Source: Polytrichum commune
Taxonomy: Eukaryota > Streptophyta > Polytrichopsida > Polytrichales > Polytrichaceae
Length of the DNA stretch: 64,000 nucleotides
Direction of reading: 5' to 3'
Assembly: GCA_950295325.1 (NCBI GenBank)
Contig: OX485805.1
Coordinates: 45,778,758 to 45,842,757 of the forward strand
A program made the translations under genes and the position numbers. Positions within the stretch are counted from its first letter, which is position 1. Each line of letters starts with the position of its first letter. Below the pieces are notes generated by a model, which was not told the DNA's origin, searched no databases, and saw nothing but the letters and a program-made list of their open reading frames with translations. Below, piece after piece: positions 1 to 11,784 of the stretch.

Positions 1-205
1 TAGTTCGCTCCCTAATACCGTGTGCGTTAACGTACAAGGTATTAGGTTGCGACTCACAAACCCTAAACCACCCTGTGCATTAACGCACACGGTATTAGGG
101 AGCGACTTACACAGCGTAAACAACCCCGTGCGTTAACGCAGAGGGTATTAGGGAGCGACTTAGAAACCCTAAACAACCATGTGCGTTAATGCACATGGTT
201 TTCTC
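1..205. repeat. Four tandem 53-bp units centred on a GTGCGTTAACGCAC palindrome
   Basis: Four units have TTAA centres near 28, 81, 134 and 187, a 53-bp spacing. Each has a roughly 22-bp inverted repeat around the core GTGCGTTAACGCAC, and most are followed by TATTAGG(G), a GCGACT word and a telomere-like CCCTAAAC word. Outer arms differ between units, but some changes are matched on both sides: unit 4 reads CCATGTGC and GCACATGG, while unit 2 ends GCACACGG. The array may continue beyond the window edge. Function is unknown; it resembles the palindrome arrays at 53.5-54 kb and 58.6-59.5 kb in design but not in sequence. Confidence 0.85.
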
Positions 206-598
206 TCCTATCTTTTAAGCTTTCTAACTCGTTGTCAGAAATGTTTTTCGGGTGGGCCGCCGATATTCCAAGGATTCACTACTCTCATACCATCGACAAA
301 TGTGTAGAAGTGTAAGAAAAAATGGTATAAACATCAACATATGGATGCGAGTTGTCTAAAAATACTGATGTTTCGGTCTGCTCCAACTTGGGTTCGAATC
401 TAGTTGGTTGCATTGACTGGTGTTATCCCTTAATGAGCTAGTGGTTAGGCAGAAAATACAGTAGGTTGGATACATAGAAGGCTTTCCTACGCAAGTGTGC
501 ATAGATCCTTCTAAATAAAGTTTTTGTTAAATTGACTATTTTGAACAAACTAAAGCATATGCCCAACAATATCGTTGACTTACGTTGAGCTGACTTAC
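206..598. other. Non-coding spacer
   Basis: AT-rich sequence with no recognisable gene. A GGTTCGAATC word near 392 resembles a tRNA B box, but no tRNA fold surrounds it. Confidence 0.5.
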
Positions 599-868
599 CG
601 TTTTGTTTGTTGTTTTCTTTGAACTCGTCTTTATTTCCGACTCCAATATACGATCGTCTGCATGTGCACCTTCATCACCCTCCATCATATCAAAATCCAG
701 TGCTTTCACAGTTTCTACTATCGTATTCAACATGTTTCTTTTCTCTTCTTTGTTTGCATTCCTCTTTCCTACACTCAGTCTGAACCTCTTTTTCTCAGAA
801 GTAAAATACAAAGCTTTCCTACGCCTTCTCTTCGGCCTTAAGGGTATTCTTTCTACATCCCCCACCAT
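599..868 (-). CDS. Possible exon of a small basic protein, unrecognised
   Basis: The minus-strand frame from ATG at 868 encodes about 90 residues. It starts with a strongly basic run (RPKRRRRK), then a lysine-rich stretch, and ends acidic (MMEGDEGAHADD). It reaches a good 5' splice site (ACG|GTAAGTC) at 598, so it could be a first coding exon. The following exon was not found. The plus strand also has an open frame here, but it is phenylalanine- and serine-rich and looks like the shadow. No family is recognised. It lies upstream of and divergent from the MULE pseudogene at 1283. This could be a chance ORF. Confidence 0.22.
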
Positions 869-1217
869 CGTTGGTGTCTATAATGTGTCCTCCATCAGTC
901 CATTATCATTTATTCTTCCAATGTGTCTATCCCACATAAATCTGGCGTATATTACGATCATTCATGTTGCAATTGGCGTCCAATGAACGAAATATTTCAA
1001 CTCGTTTTTTATTTTGTTTCTATTTTTATTATATCCGCCAAAAGTTTTTGACACCCTAGCCTCGCTGTTTTGTGTGTATTTTGCTCGTAAATATTCTCTA
1101 ACTATTATTGTGATATGTTTACTTCCATATTATTAGATGCTATAGTATCACATGCTTTCATCACCATCCATTATTGTATCACGCGTTTTCAATTTCATTC
1201 ACTTCATCACACACCTC
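869..1217. other. Upstream region of MULE copy 1
   Basis: AT-rich and without a supported gene. It presumably holds the promoter of the transposase gene that begins at 1283. Confidence 0.5.
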
Positions 1218-1227
1218 TATATAAAAG
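1218..1227 (+). promoter_or_regulatory. TATA box of MULE copy 1
   Basis: The sequence TATATAAAAG lies about 60 nt before the preferred ATG at 1283 in otherwise featureless AT-rich DNA. Position and sequence fit a plant core promoter. Confidence 0.5.
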
Positions 1228-1282
1228 CAACATTCACCCAAAATTATTGTGATGTCTTGTTCAAATGATATTTCCATTTTCC

Positions 1283-4200
1283 ATGGCTACCATTAGAGCT
1301 CATGGATCTTTTGTTCCCTTTATTTTGCCACTTCAAGATGATGGTCATGTGAGTGTTTTAGAGGATTTACTTAGTTTGAGATTCAACCTCCAGATAGGCT
1401 CCATGTATTTAGAGCAGGAGATGTACTCTACAGATGGAGAGGTGTATGAAACGATTTTGGTTCAAAAAAACAGAATAGAGGTTGGTTTTATGTGGAACTT
1501 AGGACCTGGTTCATATAGGGTGATAGGTCTTTCTGAGTCTCAGATACAAGCTTCTACTGTCATATTGACAAACAAATCCGATACATTTACAGTTCAAATT
1601 CCCTCTACCGCACATGTTAAGGTAGAACCCCTTGATGATAGTGTGTTTGTGCTATCGGATTCAGAAGATGACATTTGTGCATCTGTTGATCTTTCAAATA
1701 CATCGTCGTTTCCATTTAAAGGTGTTCATTCTATTCGTTCGCAACTTCCTATACATGTATCTAAATCTCCTTGTGGTCTTATGTACAAGAGGGTGGTTCC
1801 CTTAATCTCACCCTTTCAACGTCCTCCACTATACCCTTCACCTTCATCTACATGGTTGACTATAGTTGATGCCTTGAAGCTGACAAAGTCAAGAAAAAGA
1901 TCAAAGTCAGATCTCGCATCCATTGATTTTGATAGTATAGATGTTCGTGATGTCAAGTACTTACCATCTTCTTTTAATGGTGATGTTTTGTTTCTCTTAC
2001 CCCGTGTGACACTTAAAGCTCCATGTACGTATGGCCGCTCAATGGACGGCATGGACAAGATGTGCGACGGTCACCCTTGGTGCACCACCAAAACCACCAA
2101 TATCCAAAATGATTTTGGATTGTCCTTCCGGCGCTCTACTTGTACTGGTCATCTCCAATGTCCTAATGACTACTGTGATTACATTAATCGCAATGGGGGC
2201 CTCCGGAACAACACTGAATGGGCCGGTTCAACTCCTCTCCCATTTGCTGTGGGTAATGTTCCTTCCACTAGGTCCACTGTCGAGTGTAAGATATGTCGTT
2301 CCACACCTGTGTGCATTGCTTTATGTCATGCTCGAATCATATACATTCACTCCATATATGTTGGAATGTCCAGGACTTGCATTCATATTGGTATACATGA
2401 TCACCCTGTGGCCAATGGCACATACTGTGAGTCATTGGACATGACATACCAGTGCGTTGTAAATGAAGTATTGAAAACACCCACAGCCAAAAATTCAACC
2501 ATAGTTATGGCAGCAAACAAACAATTCTTGGCCGATTACCTTCTCAAATCTCCCACAAATGTCGAAGGCCATCACTTGGTTGGTTCATCCCTAGAGGTCG
2601 TCATGGATAAATTCAGCACTCTTGCGTCTCCGAATTGTCGTAACTTTGTATCTGGATCAAAGCGTTTTTTGCGTAGTGGAATGGGAACTATGGATAGTAT
2701 TATAGCACTCAAAGACCACTCTGCTTTCAAGTTCGTCCATGGTAGTCGGTTTCCAGGGCAGTCAAAGGACAAAATGTTTGTTTTCAAGATGTTTGTAGAC
2801 CTTCCAGGTAGTGGTGTGGAGCTTGTGAAGAGGATGCAAGTCGGTGGGGACATGGAGAATTCATGAATTATGTTTGACCATGTCAAACGTTTGAAGGACT
2901 GGACGACCATGGCTTGTCATGTGTACGACAGTCGATACTGTAAAGTGTGGACTATTGCGTGTTATGACATACAATCTGAAGATGGTGCAGCACAAATTTT
3001 CTTTTAGGAAAATTTGAATGTTGTCGTGGCAGAAAATGGTGTACCAAACGTAAACTTCAAAGGGTTTATGGCTGATAGTGCTCAAGCTAATTGGAATGCG
3101 GTGAAGGCGATTTACGGGGATGGTGATCCAAGTCTACCCATGGTTGCACGTAAGCGTATATGTCTTTTTTATTGGTCTGCAAGCTTGGATAAGGTGACCC
3201 AAAAGTATATCAAACCATCATTGCAGTTTCAACACAAACAAATATGCAACGATTACAAAGACGCGAAAACAATGGACGACACTGAGACTAAGTACCATGT
3301 GATTCGTTCTTGGTGGTTGTCATCTGGAGCTGCTTTGGAAGAAGACATCCTTGGCCTTTCAGAGTAGTTGGGATTTTGGCACTTTCGTTACAGACAATGG
3401 GATAGTCATATACTATTTGTAAGTACATATCAAACTTCATTATTCACTGTCATTCAATATCTTGCCACTGATATATAATATATCTTATATTTTTCTTATC
3501 CTTGTATTTGTGTGTTGTTCATAGGATATGACAATAGAAGAGCGTGCGGAAATGCCAACATGCAACCTTGCAGAGACTGTACACAACAAATGGCTCCAAC
3601 AGTCCGGCAACAAGATGACTTGTTTATATGAAGCTACAATGGACGACATGATCCGTGCCTTCATGCAAATTGCAAATTACCGGACATGGTTGAAAGGGAG
3701 GTCTGATGGTAAAAGTCATGATTCGGCATCCTTGAAACTCAAAGCGGCTGCCAGGTGTGGAGATCCAAAAATGTTGGCCGATGCCATGAAGTCTTATCCA
3801 GGGGCAGAAGACGTCAACACTAGAGATTGTGCATTGGAAGGGTCAGAGCTTTTTGGTTCCACCAAACGCAAACTCAACCTATCATCGGGTACTGATTGTG
3901 ACTCTCATCGACCCGACAAAGTGAACTATTCCATTCCTCGTCCCAACACCCGAGCAACTCGTCAACGCATAGAGGAATCGTTGAGTTCTGCAATTCATAG
4001 TGTGGCTCATACTACATCCGTGTTAGAAACAGATTGTCTTGCTTCCAAGTGGCACATTGCAAGATTACCACCCAACTCAGCCAAACGATGTTGGGCACTG
4101 CAGGCCATTACAGGGACTATGTGCAATGCCAAAGTCGGAACTATGAAACATGGCACACCTATTCCAACATACAAAGGGCTCAGGAAGGAATTTTGCTCTC

Positions 4201-4892
4201 CCAACAATGTGGAGTATGAATTTTAGTTTTGCCCCGACGACATCAAACGTTATGTGAGTGGCAGTAAGAAGAAATATGTGTTGGACTAGCCTATAGTACC
4301 CAACACGTGGCCGGTGAAGATAGGTACCAATATATCGCGAGAGGAGGTTTTGGCACTTGAAGATGCTGGATTTCAACTACAGTAGAGGGAGGCATTGTCT
4401 CCTCGTCGTAGGCTTTCAACAATCGCAACTCTCCCCATCCCTCGCTCGCATTTTTCTATGCCACCAAACCCGGACGCCCACCCTACATTCAGGTTTGGGA
4501 AGACAGTGCGTCGTAATCCAACAGCACCGCTAGCGGATCACAAAAACAAATGGGAGAGCGCCGGACTCATGGAGGGTTACTATGTGGTTGGGGTCACTGC
4601 CATTCCATATCCGGGCTTTGGAGTAATAATCAACATTGTCTCCAAGCATGATATCACATACCATGTCACAATTGGCGACATCTCGCATTGCACATGCCCG
4701 GATTTCACGAAAATGTTCTCTCATGCATTGGGAAAGAAAGGAAAATGGGTGTATTGTAAACATCTTTATTATGTGTTTAGATTTTTGTGCAAGGTGGATT
4801 ACGAGAGTGACAAATTCATTCATGCACCTACATATATCTATAACGAGGTCATGCGACTGCTTGAACTTGCTGGTATTGTAAAGTGTGAGTAG
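1283..4892 (+). pseudogene. MULE-like transposase with C-terminal SWIM zinc finger, copy 1 (decayed)
   Basis: A two-exon transposase-like gene, exon 1 at 1283-3418 and exon 2 at 3525-4892, with a clean phase-0 GT-AG intron at the same place as in copy 2 (44.7-48.4 kb). Domains in order: an unknown N-terminal domain; a SUMO-interaction-like motif (VFVLSDSEDD, about 1641-1675); a Cys/His zinc module with a CIHIGIHDHPV-type end (about 2370-2410); a DDE core with VYDSRYC near 2920 and FMADSAQANW near 3070; a CLFYW motif near 3160 where copy 2 has CQFHW; and a SWIM finger (CTCPDF near 4690, YCKHLYYVF near 4755). Six in-frame stops break it at 2864, 3005, 3365, 4224, 4287 and 4383. The first two replace TGG tryptophan codons kept in copy 2. 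An ATG at 1265 is in frame, but 1283 matches the start of copy 2. It is inactive as it stands. Confidence 0.8.
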
Positions 4893-5211
4893 TATTGCAA
4901 ATGGTCTATTAAGTACCATATATTTGAATATCAAAATATGATATGTTTTGGTTTGGATTTTTATAATAAAAATCAGCAATGGGCTAGAAGTATTTCAAAT
5001 GATCCATGGTAATACGCTTCCTTCTTGCTTCAATTGAACTCTTTACAATTGAAAATCTTCAATTCATGTAGTACTATATTTAGTTCATGTACCCTAAACC
5101 CGTGCACCTTTACTATTTTTGAATTCATTACTCATATGTTACTGCTCACTGCTCATGTCGTATTGTTCACCGCTCACTGCTCATTGCTCATCGCTTATAA
5201 GATAGCTTCCC
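4893..5211. other. Non-coding 3' flank of MULE copy 1
   Basis: AT-rich. It contains a short run of GCTCACTGCTCAT-like repeats near 5140-5190. No terminal inverted repeat matching the 5' side was identified. Confidence 0.4.
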
Positions 5212-5263
5212 TCCCCTGGTGCCCATGGTGTTTCGGGCATTCCTCATGGAGAGGTGCGCGACA
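5212..5263 (-). mobile_element. Terminal tip of an LTR-like or inverted-arm repeat
   Basis: About 50 bp matches the outer ends of the two inverted arms at 23.8 and 28.1 kb; the shared word is CCTCTCCATGAGG. Read on the minus strand it begins TGTCGCGC. It stops abruptly where LINE-like sequence begins, which supports 5263 as a true element terminus. Confidence 0.6.
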
Positions 5264-5520
5264 CAACTCCACAACCCACAACCCACACCACCATAAAACC
5301 ATATACAGTCAACTCATTAGACAAATGGACAAATGCACACACAAACTCTCCCCCCCCCCCCTCCATCCTTCCCACTCCAATACCAACCATACCATTTTCA
5401 CTTTACACCATACCCCCACTAAAATTGGACCCCCATAAGAGCATATGCACAGACGGTTCTTTCATCCCACTAGATGATAAAGATATAGCTAGGCAACATA
5501 GCAAGAATAGGGGCTTATAG
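5264..5520 (+). mobile_element. LINE 3' fragment with start of an RNase H domain
   Basis: This segment is clearly similar to 34,240-34,490: shared words include ACCACCATAAAACCATATA, CCCACTCCAATACC and CCACTAAAATTGGACCCCC. It encodes a short frame with ICTDGSFIP, which fits the first catalytic aspartate motif (TDGS) of LINE or retroelement RNase H. The frame is short and ends at 5520, so this is a dead fragment. Confidence 0.6.
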
Positions 5521-6206
5521 ATAACGGAAATACACTCTAAACTCCGTAGTATCACACTTGTGGCAACCAAAGTAAATGTGATATTACATAGTTTTGTAGT
5601 GTTAACATGTTTGTGTGATAGATAGAATTAGTCTAGCATGTGGCATTATGAAATAATTCAAAGGAGATGTGAGGACAATTTGAATTTGTTCTCCCACCAC
5701 CTACACTAGTGTGGTCCACTCCACTTGGCTTTCCCGGGCGATTTGGTAGACGCATGCACCAACATTCAACAAGTGGCATAAGAAGAAGAAGAATAAGGAT
5801 AAGAAGGTGACACTCCACATGTTGATACATGACGCAATGCAAGGGTGTGGGTTGACTTCTTCGGTGGTTTGCATTAATAACAAATTTTGTGATATAAGGG
5901 AGAGAAATGTGACAATAAGGAGTGAGATGTGAACTATGAACATCCATTCCCTAGGGTTTTGGGATATTAGAGAGTGTGAAACATTATGGCGGTTGATATT
6001 ACAGAGTTTAGGGTGTAGCGGAAAGGCTACTAGGGCCCACTTTATACTTGGGGCCGGATTGAGGGCCGGCCGGAACTCTCAAAATTTGGGCCAATAGGAT
6101 CGCTTGATTTCATCAAATCAGGCCCAAGGGCTTTATACTTGGGGCCGGCCGGAACACTCACTTATCCCATGTGGCATCCTAGATGGCACAATTTTGGCGC
6201 CAAATC
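5521..6206. other. Non-coding spacer
   Basis: No supported gene. Two copies of a GGGGCCGGCCGGAA-like word occur near 6050 and 6145. Confidence 0.4.
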
Positions 6207-6272
6207 ATCGGGCCCTAGATGAGAGTTCGGGACGAGTTTTTCCTCATCCTGAACTCCCATCTAGGGCCCGAT
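6207..6272. repeat. Imperfect 66-bp hairpin palindrome with GGGCCC ends
   Basis: ATCGGGCCCTAGATG on the left is matched by CATCTAGGGCCCGAT on the right. The inner arms, about 15 bp each (AGAGTTCGGGACGAG and CTCATCCTGAACTCC), pair imperfectly around a short T-rich loop. The hairpin precedes a pyrimidine-rich tract. Confidence 0.75.
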
Positions 6273-7375
6273 TGGGCTCTTCCGTTGGATTGAGCTCATC
6301 TTGTCCGTCAATCACTGCCGGGGTAAATTCTTTTCCTCTTCTCTTCACTCCTCTCCAACCTTCCCCTTCTCTACTCTCCTCTCCAGCTTCCTCTCCTCGC
6401 CTCTCCACTCCTCTCCCTTCGAGCTGCCTCTCCTCATCTCTTGCCTTGTGAAATACTACGTTTTTGCCAATTGGGTGATAGCGCATGGCTGAAACTATTC
6501 CAACATTGTGCATTTCAGGTGAGATCTGTGAATTGATGTCTGATTTGAACAATCTGCCCGAAATTCTTTGAAGATTTGCTTCGCACCTGGTATTGGTTTT
6601 GTTACAGAATTTTGGCACAATTTGTTACACACGATTTGCTTGGCACTTCATATTGCTTTAGGGTCAGCATTTTGGGCATAAGTGGTTGAGATCCTAATGT
6701 TTCTAAGTCCAACTGGTTACCTGTCAACATTTTTTGATTTCCTGTGTTGATTCCAGGTTTGTTTTCTAAATTCTTTTGAAGTGCTCGAACATTTGTCTGG
6801 AGTCTAGATATTAAACTGGTTATTTCTCAGACTCAACCGGTTCAGTTGTAACTAGAGGTCGATTCTTTCTGTTCATCATCTCCCACCCTCAAGATGCCTA
6901 CGTGACTAGCAAGCCCTATGCTTTCACACCTAAATTTGGACAGTGTGAAAGTGGAAGACCCTGTTTTGAATGGTTGAATTCTCCAAAGATTTGCTTCGCA
7001 TTTGGTATTGGTATATTTACAGAATTTTGGCACAGTTGGTTGCTATGATCGGGGAGAACTGGCAATTAGTTACAGATGAACTGGTTGAGTTGGAGAAATA
7101 ACCGGTTGAAGTTCAACACTGCAGGATAATTACCGATCATTTTAGAGGAATTTATGGAATATACCCCAATTTAATACAAGAAAACCGGAGGATGTCATCA
7201 TGTAACCGGTTGGACTTGCAAACACTAGGATTTCAATCTCCCCGATCACTGGTTGGTTGAGATCCTAATTTTTCCAAGTATAACCGGATACATGTTCACC
7301 TATTCCAATTTTGTGAATATTTCTATTTTGTACTTGTTTGCAAGTAGAGTTTCAGGTGAGGATTGTGAGATAAAC
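6273..7375. other. Pyrimidine-rich tract and possible leader of the trihelix-type pseudogene
   Basis: Bases 6319-6445 are almost pure C/T with repeated CTCTCC words, like a plant 5' leader. The rest, up to the start codon at 7376, holds short dispersed repeats: a GATTTGCTTCGCA...TTTTGGCAC block near 6575 recurs near 6970, and several AACCGGTT-type words occur. No independent gene is seen. Confidence 0.35.
6660..7260. repeat. Dispersed AACCGGTT-containing repeat, copy 1
   Basis: Related blocks such as CTCAACCGGTTCA and GAGAAATAACCGGTTGAAG occur in both orientations here, near 7855-8090, and near 10,555-11,010. The arrangement suggests a small non-autonomous element, but its ends are not resolved. 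Confidence 0.4.
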
Positions 7376-9432
7376 ATGGAGATTTTGTCTCCATTTGAGA
7401 ACTCCAATCTAATCACTGCCCCAAGGGAGAAGCTCGTGGTGGAGAGAAGAAGGGTTGAAGAGGATGTCCACATAATTTCTCCTCCCCCACCTAAAAAAAC
7501 ACGAAAAATCCTTAAATTGAAGGATTTGAAAGATGAGGATGACAACAACAAACGCAATTGGTTGGACTCTGAGGTCGAGACGTTGTTTGCGTTGAAAGGC
7601 GAGATGCAACCTGAATTCGTAAAGAACGCCAAGAAACAAGGTATGGATTTAATGTCATTTACATATTTGTACACCAATTCCATTATTAGTGAGGAAATAC
7701 TAAGGTATATGTGTGTGAAAATGCTTAATATTGGGTCAGTCTGAGGGAGGTTGCAGCAAAACATAGATTTTCTCAAATATTTGAAAAAATGCAATTATCG
7801 TTCACCCAATACGGGAAAAAAAAAAAACACATTTGTTGTGAACAATTGCCATAAGATCTTGACCGATTATGCCCAAAACTCTCCCCGGACACTACAATTG
7901 ATCAAGATCCTAGTGCTTCCAAGACCAGCCAGTTACATGTTAACATCTCTAAGGGTTTTCTCTATAGAATTGGGAAAAATCTTTAAATTATTCTAAATGA
8001 ATCAGTAATTTTCCTGAAGTCTTCACTTTGAATCAGTTATTTCTCAAACTCAACCGGTTCATCTATAACTACAGCAGTCGGTTCTCAGCGTTCATTGCCC
8101 CTATTCCACTTCATTCAGCTACTACATACTAAAGTACCATATGTATTACTTATCTGTTTAGAACTAGATTTTAAGAAATACTTGTCCGTAAAATTCAAGT
8201 ATTCTGGATCAAGAGGTCCAACTTTGTTGCACCCAAATTCATTTTCGGAGGAAGGGGCCTTTAGATGTGTAGGAGCTTGCCAATAGACTCAACAGACTTG
8301 AATTCACTATATTTTCAGGTGTGCACAAGTAAAATACTGCGGTGCCAGGATAGGAAAGTATGTACTTAGTAATTAGTTTGATTGTTCCAAGCACATTATT
8401 TGAACAGTGATTATCATTGGATTCTCTTATTATATAAGGTGGATGTGACTTAATGCAACAGCAGACTTAAACATACATCTAGATTTGAGTGGTATGTGGT
8501 TAACTGTGCACCTAAAAACAAACACCAAAAAGACATGTTTGAAGGAGATAAGACTAAGTGCTCAAAATTTGGTAGTCATTCCAAGTTTAATAGTTCATAT
8601 GAATTGAGGGAGCTCAATTTCACCATTTAATGAACATTAGAATCTTCACATCGATAATGAATAACATATTCATTTGAGCTCCAAAAGGTATGAGGTTGTT
8701 GGATCGGGGCACGATTTGGATTTGATAATTGTCTCGCACCAATCGCATGTCTCATATCATACGAGAAGTGGCTGTAGAGAGAAAAATGTCCGAATGATAC
8801 ATGTCTACCTTAGCTGTAGGGCCTAGTCAATATTTGGAAAACCATTCAGATGCCAAGCAATCTATCTGAATATTTTTGTATTCAAAGTTGCTAATGAGAG
8901 AGTAAGATGGAACAAGTTATTTTTTCTCTGATTATTCCTATTTGTGCATGGATCAGGTGTGGACATGTGGCTCAAGCTCCACTCACGCCTCTTGTGTTTG
9001 TGTCCCAATTTTAAAAAAACCCCGAAGGCTTGTAAAAGCAAATTTAGCGAGATTTTCAAAGCTTACAAGGATGATAAGCAAGCGAACTCAATTTCTGGGG
9101 AGGTGCGTCATAGCTATAAATTCTACGACGCCATGGACACCTGATATCACCAGAACAAAGCTGTGATGAAACACATCTCGGCATCTTCAAGTGACAACGT
9201 TGACATTGGTTGTGATTCTCAAGAGATTAAGACATAGGAATTCGAAGAAACGAGTAAGGCGGCTTCATCTGCTAAAAAAGTGTTGGGAAAATCAATTTAT
9301 CAAGAGAAAGCTCTTGAAGTCATATCCCAACTTGTGGTCAATAGCTAGGACATGGCGAAGAGTATGCAAGTGGCCTCCGGATTCATGAGCAACCTTGACA
9401 AGCATATAAAAGAACTAATAGAGAAGTTGTAG
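7376..9432 (+). pseudogene. Trihelix-type (GT/Myb-SANT-like) DNA-binding protein pseudogene
   Basis: Exon 1 (7376-7640) starts ATGGAGATTTTG and holds a basic PPPPKKTRK segment and the first helix pattern of a trihelix domain (NWLDSEVETLFALKGEM). Exon 2 (8957-9432) joins in perfect phase across a 1316-nt GT-AG intron and completes the domain (KTPKACKSKFSEIFKAYKDD), followed by a SYKFYDAM segment and a charged C-terminal region. Trihelix proteins are plant transcription factors that bind GT elements. Three in-frame stops (9142, 9235, 9346) interrupt exon 2 after the domain, while the frame between them is kept. This is a recent pseudogene or a gene ending early at 9144. A transposon-encoded origin is possible because the intron holds dispersed repeats. 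Confidence 0.65.
7855..8090. repeat. Dispersed AACCGGTT-containing repeat, copy 2
   Basis: Lies inside the intron of the trihelix-type pseudogene and shares ACCGATTATGCCCAAAAC-like and CTCAAACTCAACCGGTTCA words with the copies near 6660-7260 and 10,555-11,010. Confidence 0.4.
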
Positions 9433-10552
9433 ATTGTTTCGGATTTTTATTTTTATTTTTATTTTTAATCTTTTAATTTGTTTGGGTGCTACACTACCCA
9501 TTTGACATTTGAAGATAGGTTTCAGAAACTAATTGCATGCAGCAAGGAACTCCTTGTGTTGAGCAACATTGAATCTGGATAAGATCATCATAAGGATTCC
9601 AAACAATATATCAAGATGTGGTCTCCAGCAACTGCAGTTTGCTGACCTATATATATGTGAGCTGTACCTTCTGTATATTGAGTGTTTGATATTGGATGAT
9701 TTGATCAACAAATCCTTGGTAGAGAAATTATGCAAGTAGCACTTTAATGACTGCATGTGATTGGGCTCTTGTACTTCGACAAATTTTATTTCTTTAAAGT
9801 ATATAACATATGCTTTGCATCTATTTTGCTCTTGATTCTAGGTGTCCATAATACGTCTCGAACAGAACTGGCATTGAACCTCTAGATTTATGGGCATTTT
9901 TACATGTATTTTGCATAGACATTGAGCATCACAAGCATCTTCTACCCACCTTTCCTCCTCATCTTCCACATTCATCACATGTGAAATGTGTGCACAATGA
10001 GTTAATTAGCTGCCACATTAGATTTATCCATAATGTCCCTCAAAGTGACAAAACTGTGGGTTTGATCCTACTTTGAGAAGATTTTACATTAAGAGTTTGT
10101 TAGGTCGTCAAGTATTGGAATTTATTTTGAAAGTTGGGTGAAACTTTTGGGATCTCATCTTTCCACCTCCGAAATTTTGATAAAGTTCAAGAATCTAACT
10201 AAGGGTATGCGCATGGACCTGCTATCCTAAATCCTAGATCAACCAAGGCTAGCTTGGCCCACCCATCCTAGGACAAGCTAGAGAGGACATTTTTAAGAGC
10301 CCAACAACACTAAATGTGCATGATATTTTAAGTATTTATAAAACTTGTGTGACATTTGTGGCAATCTTCACAAAGTCATGGTTTGGGCTAAACCCATGGT
10401 GTGATCTGCTTTACTTTAGAAATTTATAACTCTATTGTCTCCTTTATTTTGGAGCCCTAACTTATTACCCTTTGAAGTTTTTGAAGCATGTGACCAGTCT
10501 CCCCAACATGCTCTTATAGTATAGGCATTAACTTAGAATATGAAATCAACCT
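9433..10552. other. Non-coding spacer
   Basis: AT-rich, with only short unsupported ORFs. Nothing recognised. Confidence 0.4.
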
Positions 10553-11010
10553 ATGAACAGGGAGAACCGACCTCTAGTCACAAATGAGCTGGTTGAGTTT
10601 GAGAAAGGGTCTATGATTCTTGAATGGTCTTTATGTGATCGAAACATCAAACAACAACAATTAAAACCAGTACGAAATCCACCACCTCCATTGAAGCACA
10701 TCAAAAACTCTCTAATTGGAAGTTCAGAAGCCCTTCAGGCTCCAGAACCACGTTTCCTAAGTATGCTACAAATTATGCAAGTTCTTGGGAATAGATGGTA
10801 ACTACATTCTCGAAGAACCAAATACTTTGTTTTGAGTATCAGAGTATGGTCTTTACGTGGTTTTTAAGTGGTTCAATTTGAGAAATAACCGGTTGAAGCT
10901 CTTGCCTTCAAGAGAATTACCGAACATTTAGAAGAATGTATAGATTATACTTCAAATAAATAAAGCTAAAACTGATGATGTCAACATGTGACTAACTATG
11001 CCCAAAACCT
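10553..11010. repeat. Dispersed AACCGGTT-containing repeat, copy 3
   Basis: Carries GAGCTGGTTGAGTTTGAGAAA, TAACCGGTTGAAGC and GATGATGTCAACATGTGAC, words shared with the blocks at 7040-7220 and 7855. The orientation is largely opposite to copy 2. Confidence 0.4.
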
Positions 11011-11784
11011 TCTAGATTAATTATTAGCTTTATTAGCTCCATTAGAATGATTAGCTTTTGGGACTTTAAAATCAAATTAATTTTAGAAGAAATCAATGCA
11101 ATTCACTTAATGTCAGATTATAGATGCATCTCATATATATAAAAAGGTAAATAACACTTAAATGTACGAGTTAGTTGAAGAAGTTTGGCCACACAAGGAA
11201 CATCTATATTATCAAAAATAAAAATTTAAAAAATCACATATATAACAAATATCACAAATCAATGTAGCTCCTAGGGGCTGAAGAAAGCGAATATGGAGCG
11301 CTGAACCCAAATATTTGTATAAACAAATATCTAATTGGATTTTGTATCATCTAAGTCAAGATTCTCATCAAAAGTGATTGTGCTCTCTCTAGCCAAATGA
11401 AGCCTCCAACTATTTTGAGCCATTAGTTCATGTTGAATTGTTCCAACATCTTCTTTATTCGGTCATCTTTGATATTCTTGGACTCATATGACTCTCCCTC
11501 TTCAGTAGTTTTCAAAGTCTCCGGATCCTCTCCATCATAATGCAAAAGTTTTGACATAGGCGCCATCGAGGGAGGCAATAATATAATATCCATTTGTTTT
11601 ATTCAATCCTTTGCAATTTGAAGTGTGATAGCATCATAACTTGCTTGCAGCAAGTTTCCAAAGTCTTGATTTATTGAGTCTCTGATATATTTTTTGGCTT
11701 CATTGCCCAACGCATGTTGAACCCATCGCCATGAATTATACACAAGTTATATAGATAAATACGTGTTGTCACTAGATTTGGAAG
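11011..11784. other. Non-coding spacer, probable flank of a PIF/Harbinger remnant
   Basis: No supported ORF. It may include the decayed 3' part of the transposase read on the minus strand from 12,256. Confidence 0.35.

Noticed and set aside
6104-6618. ORFs on both strands across the C/T-rich tract
   Set aside because: Low-complexity sequence with no domain and no splice context.
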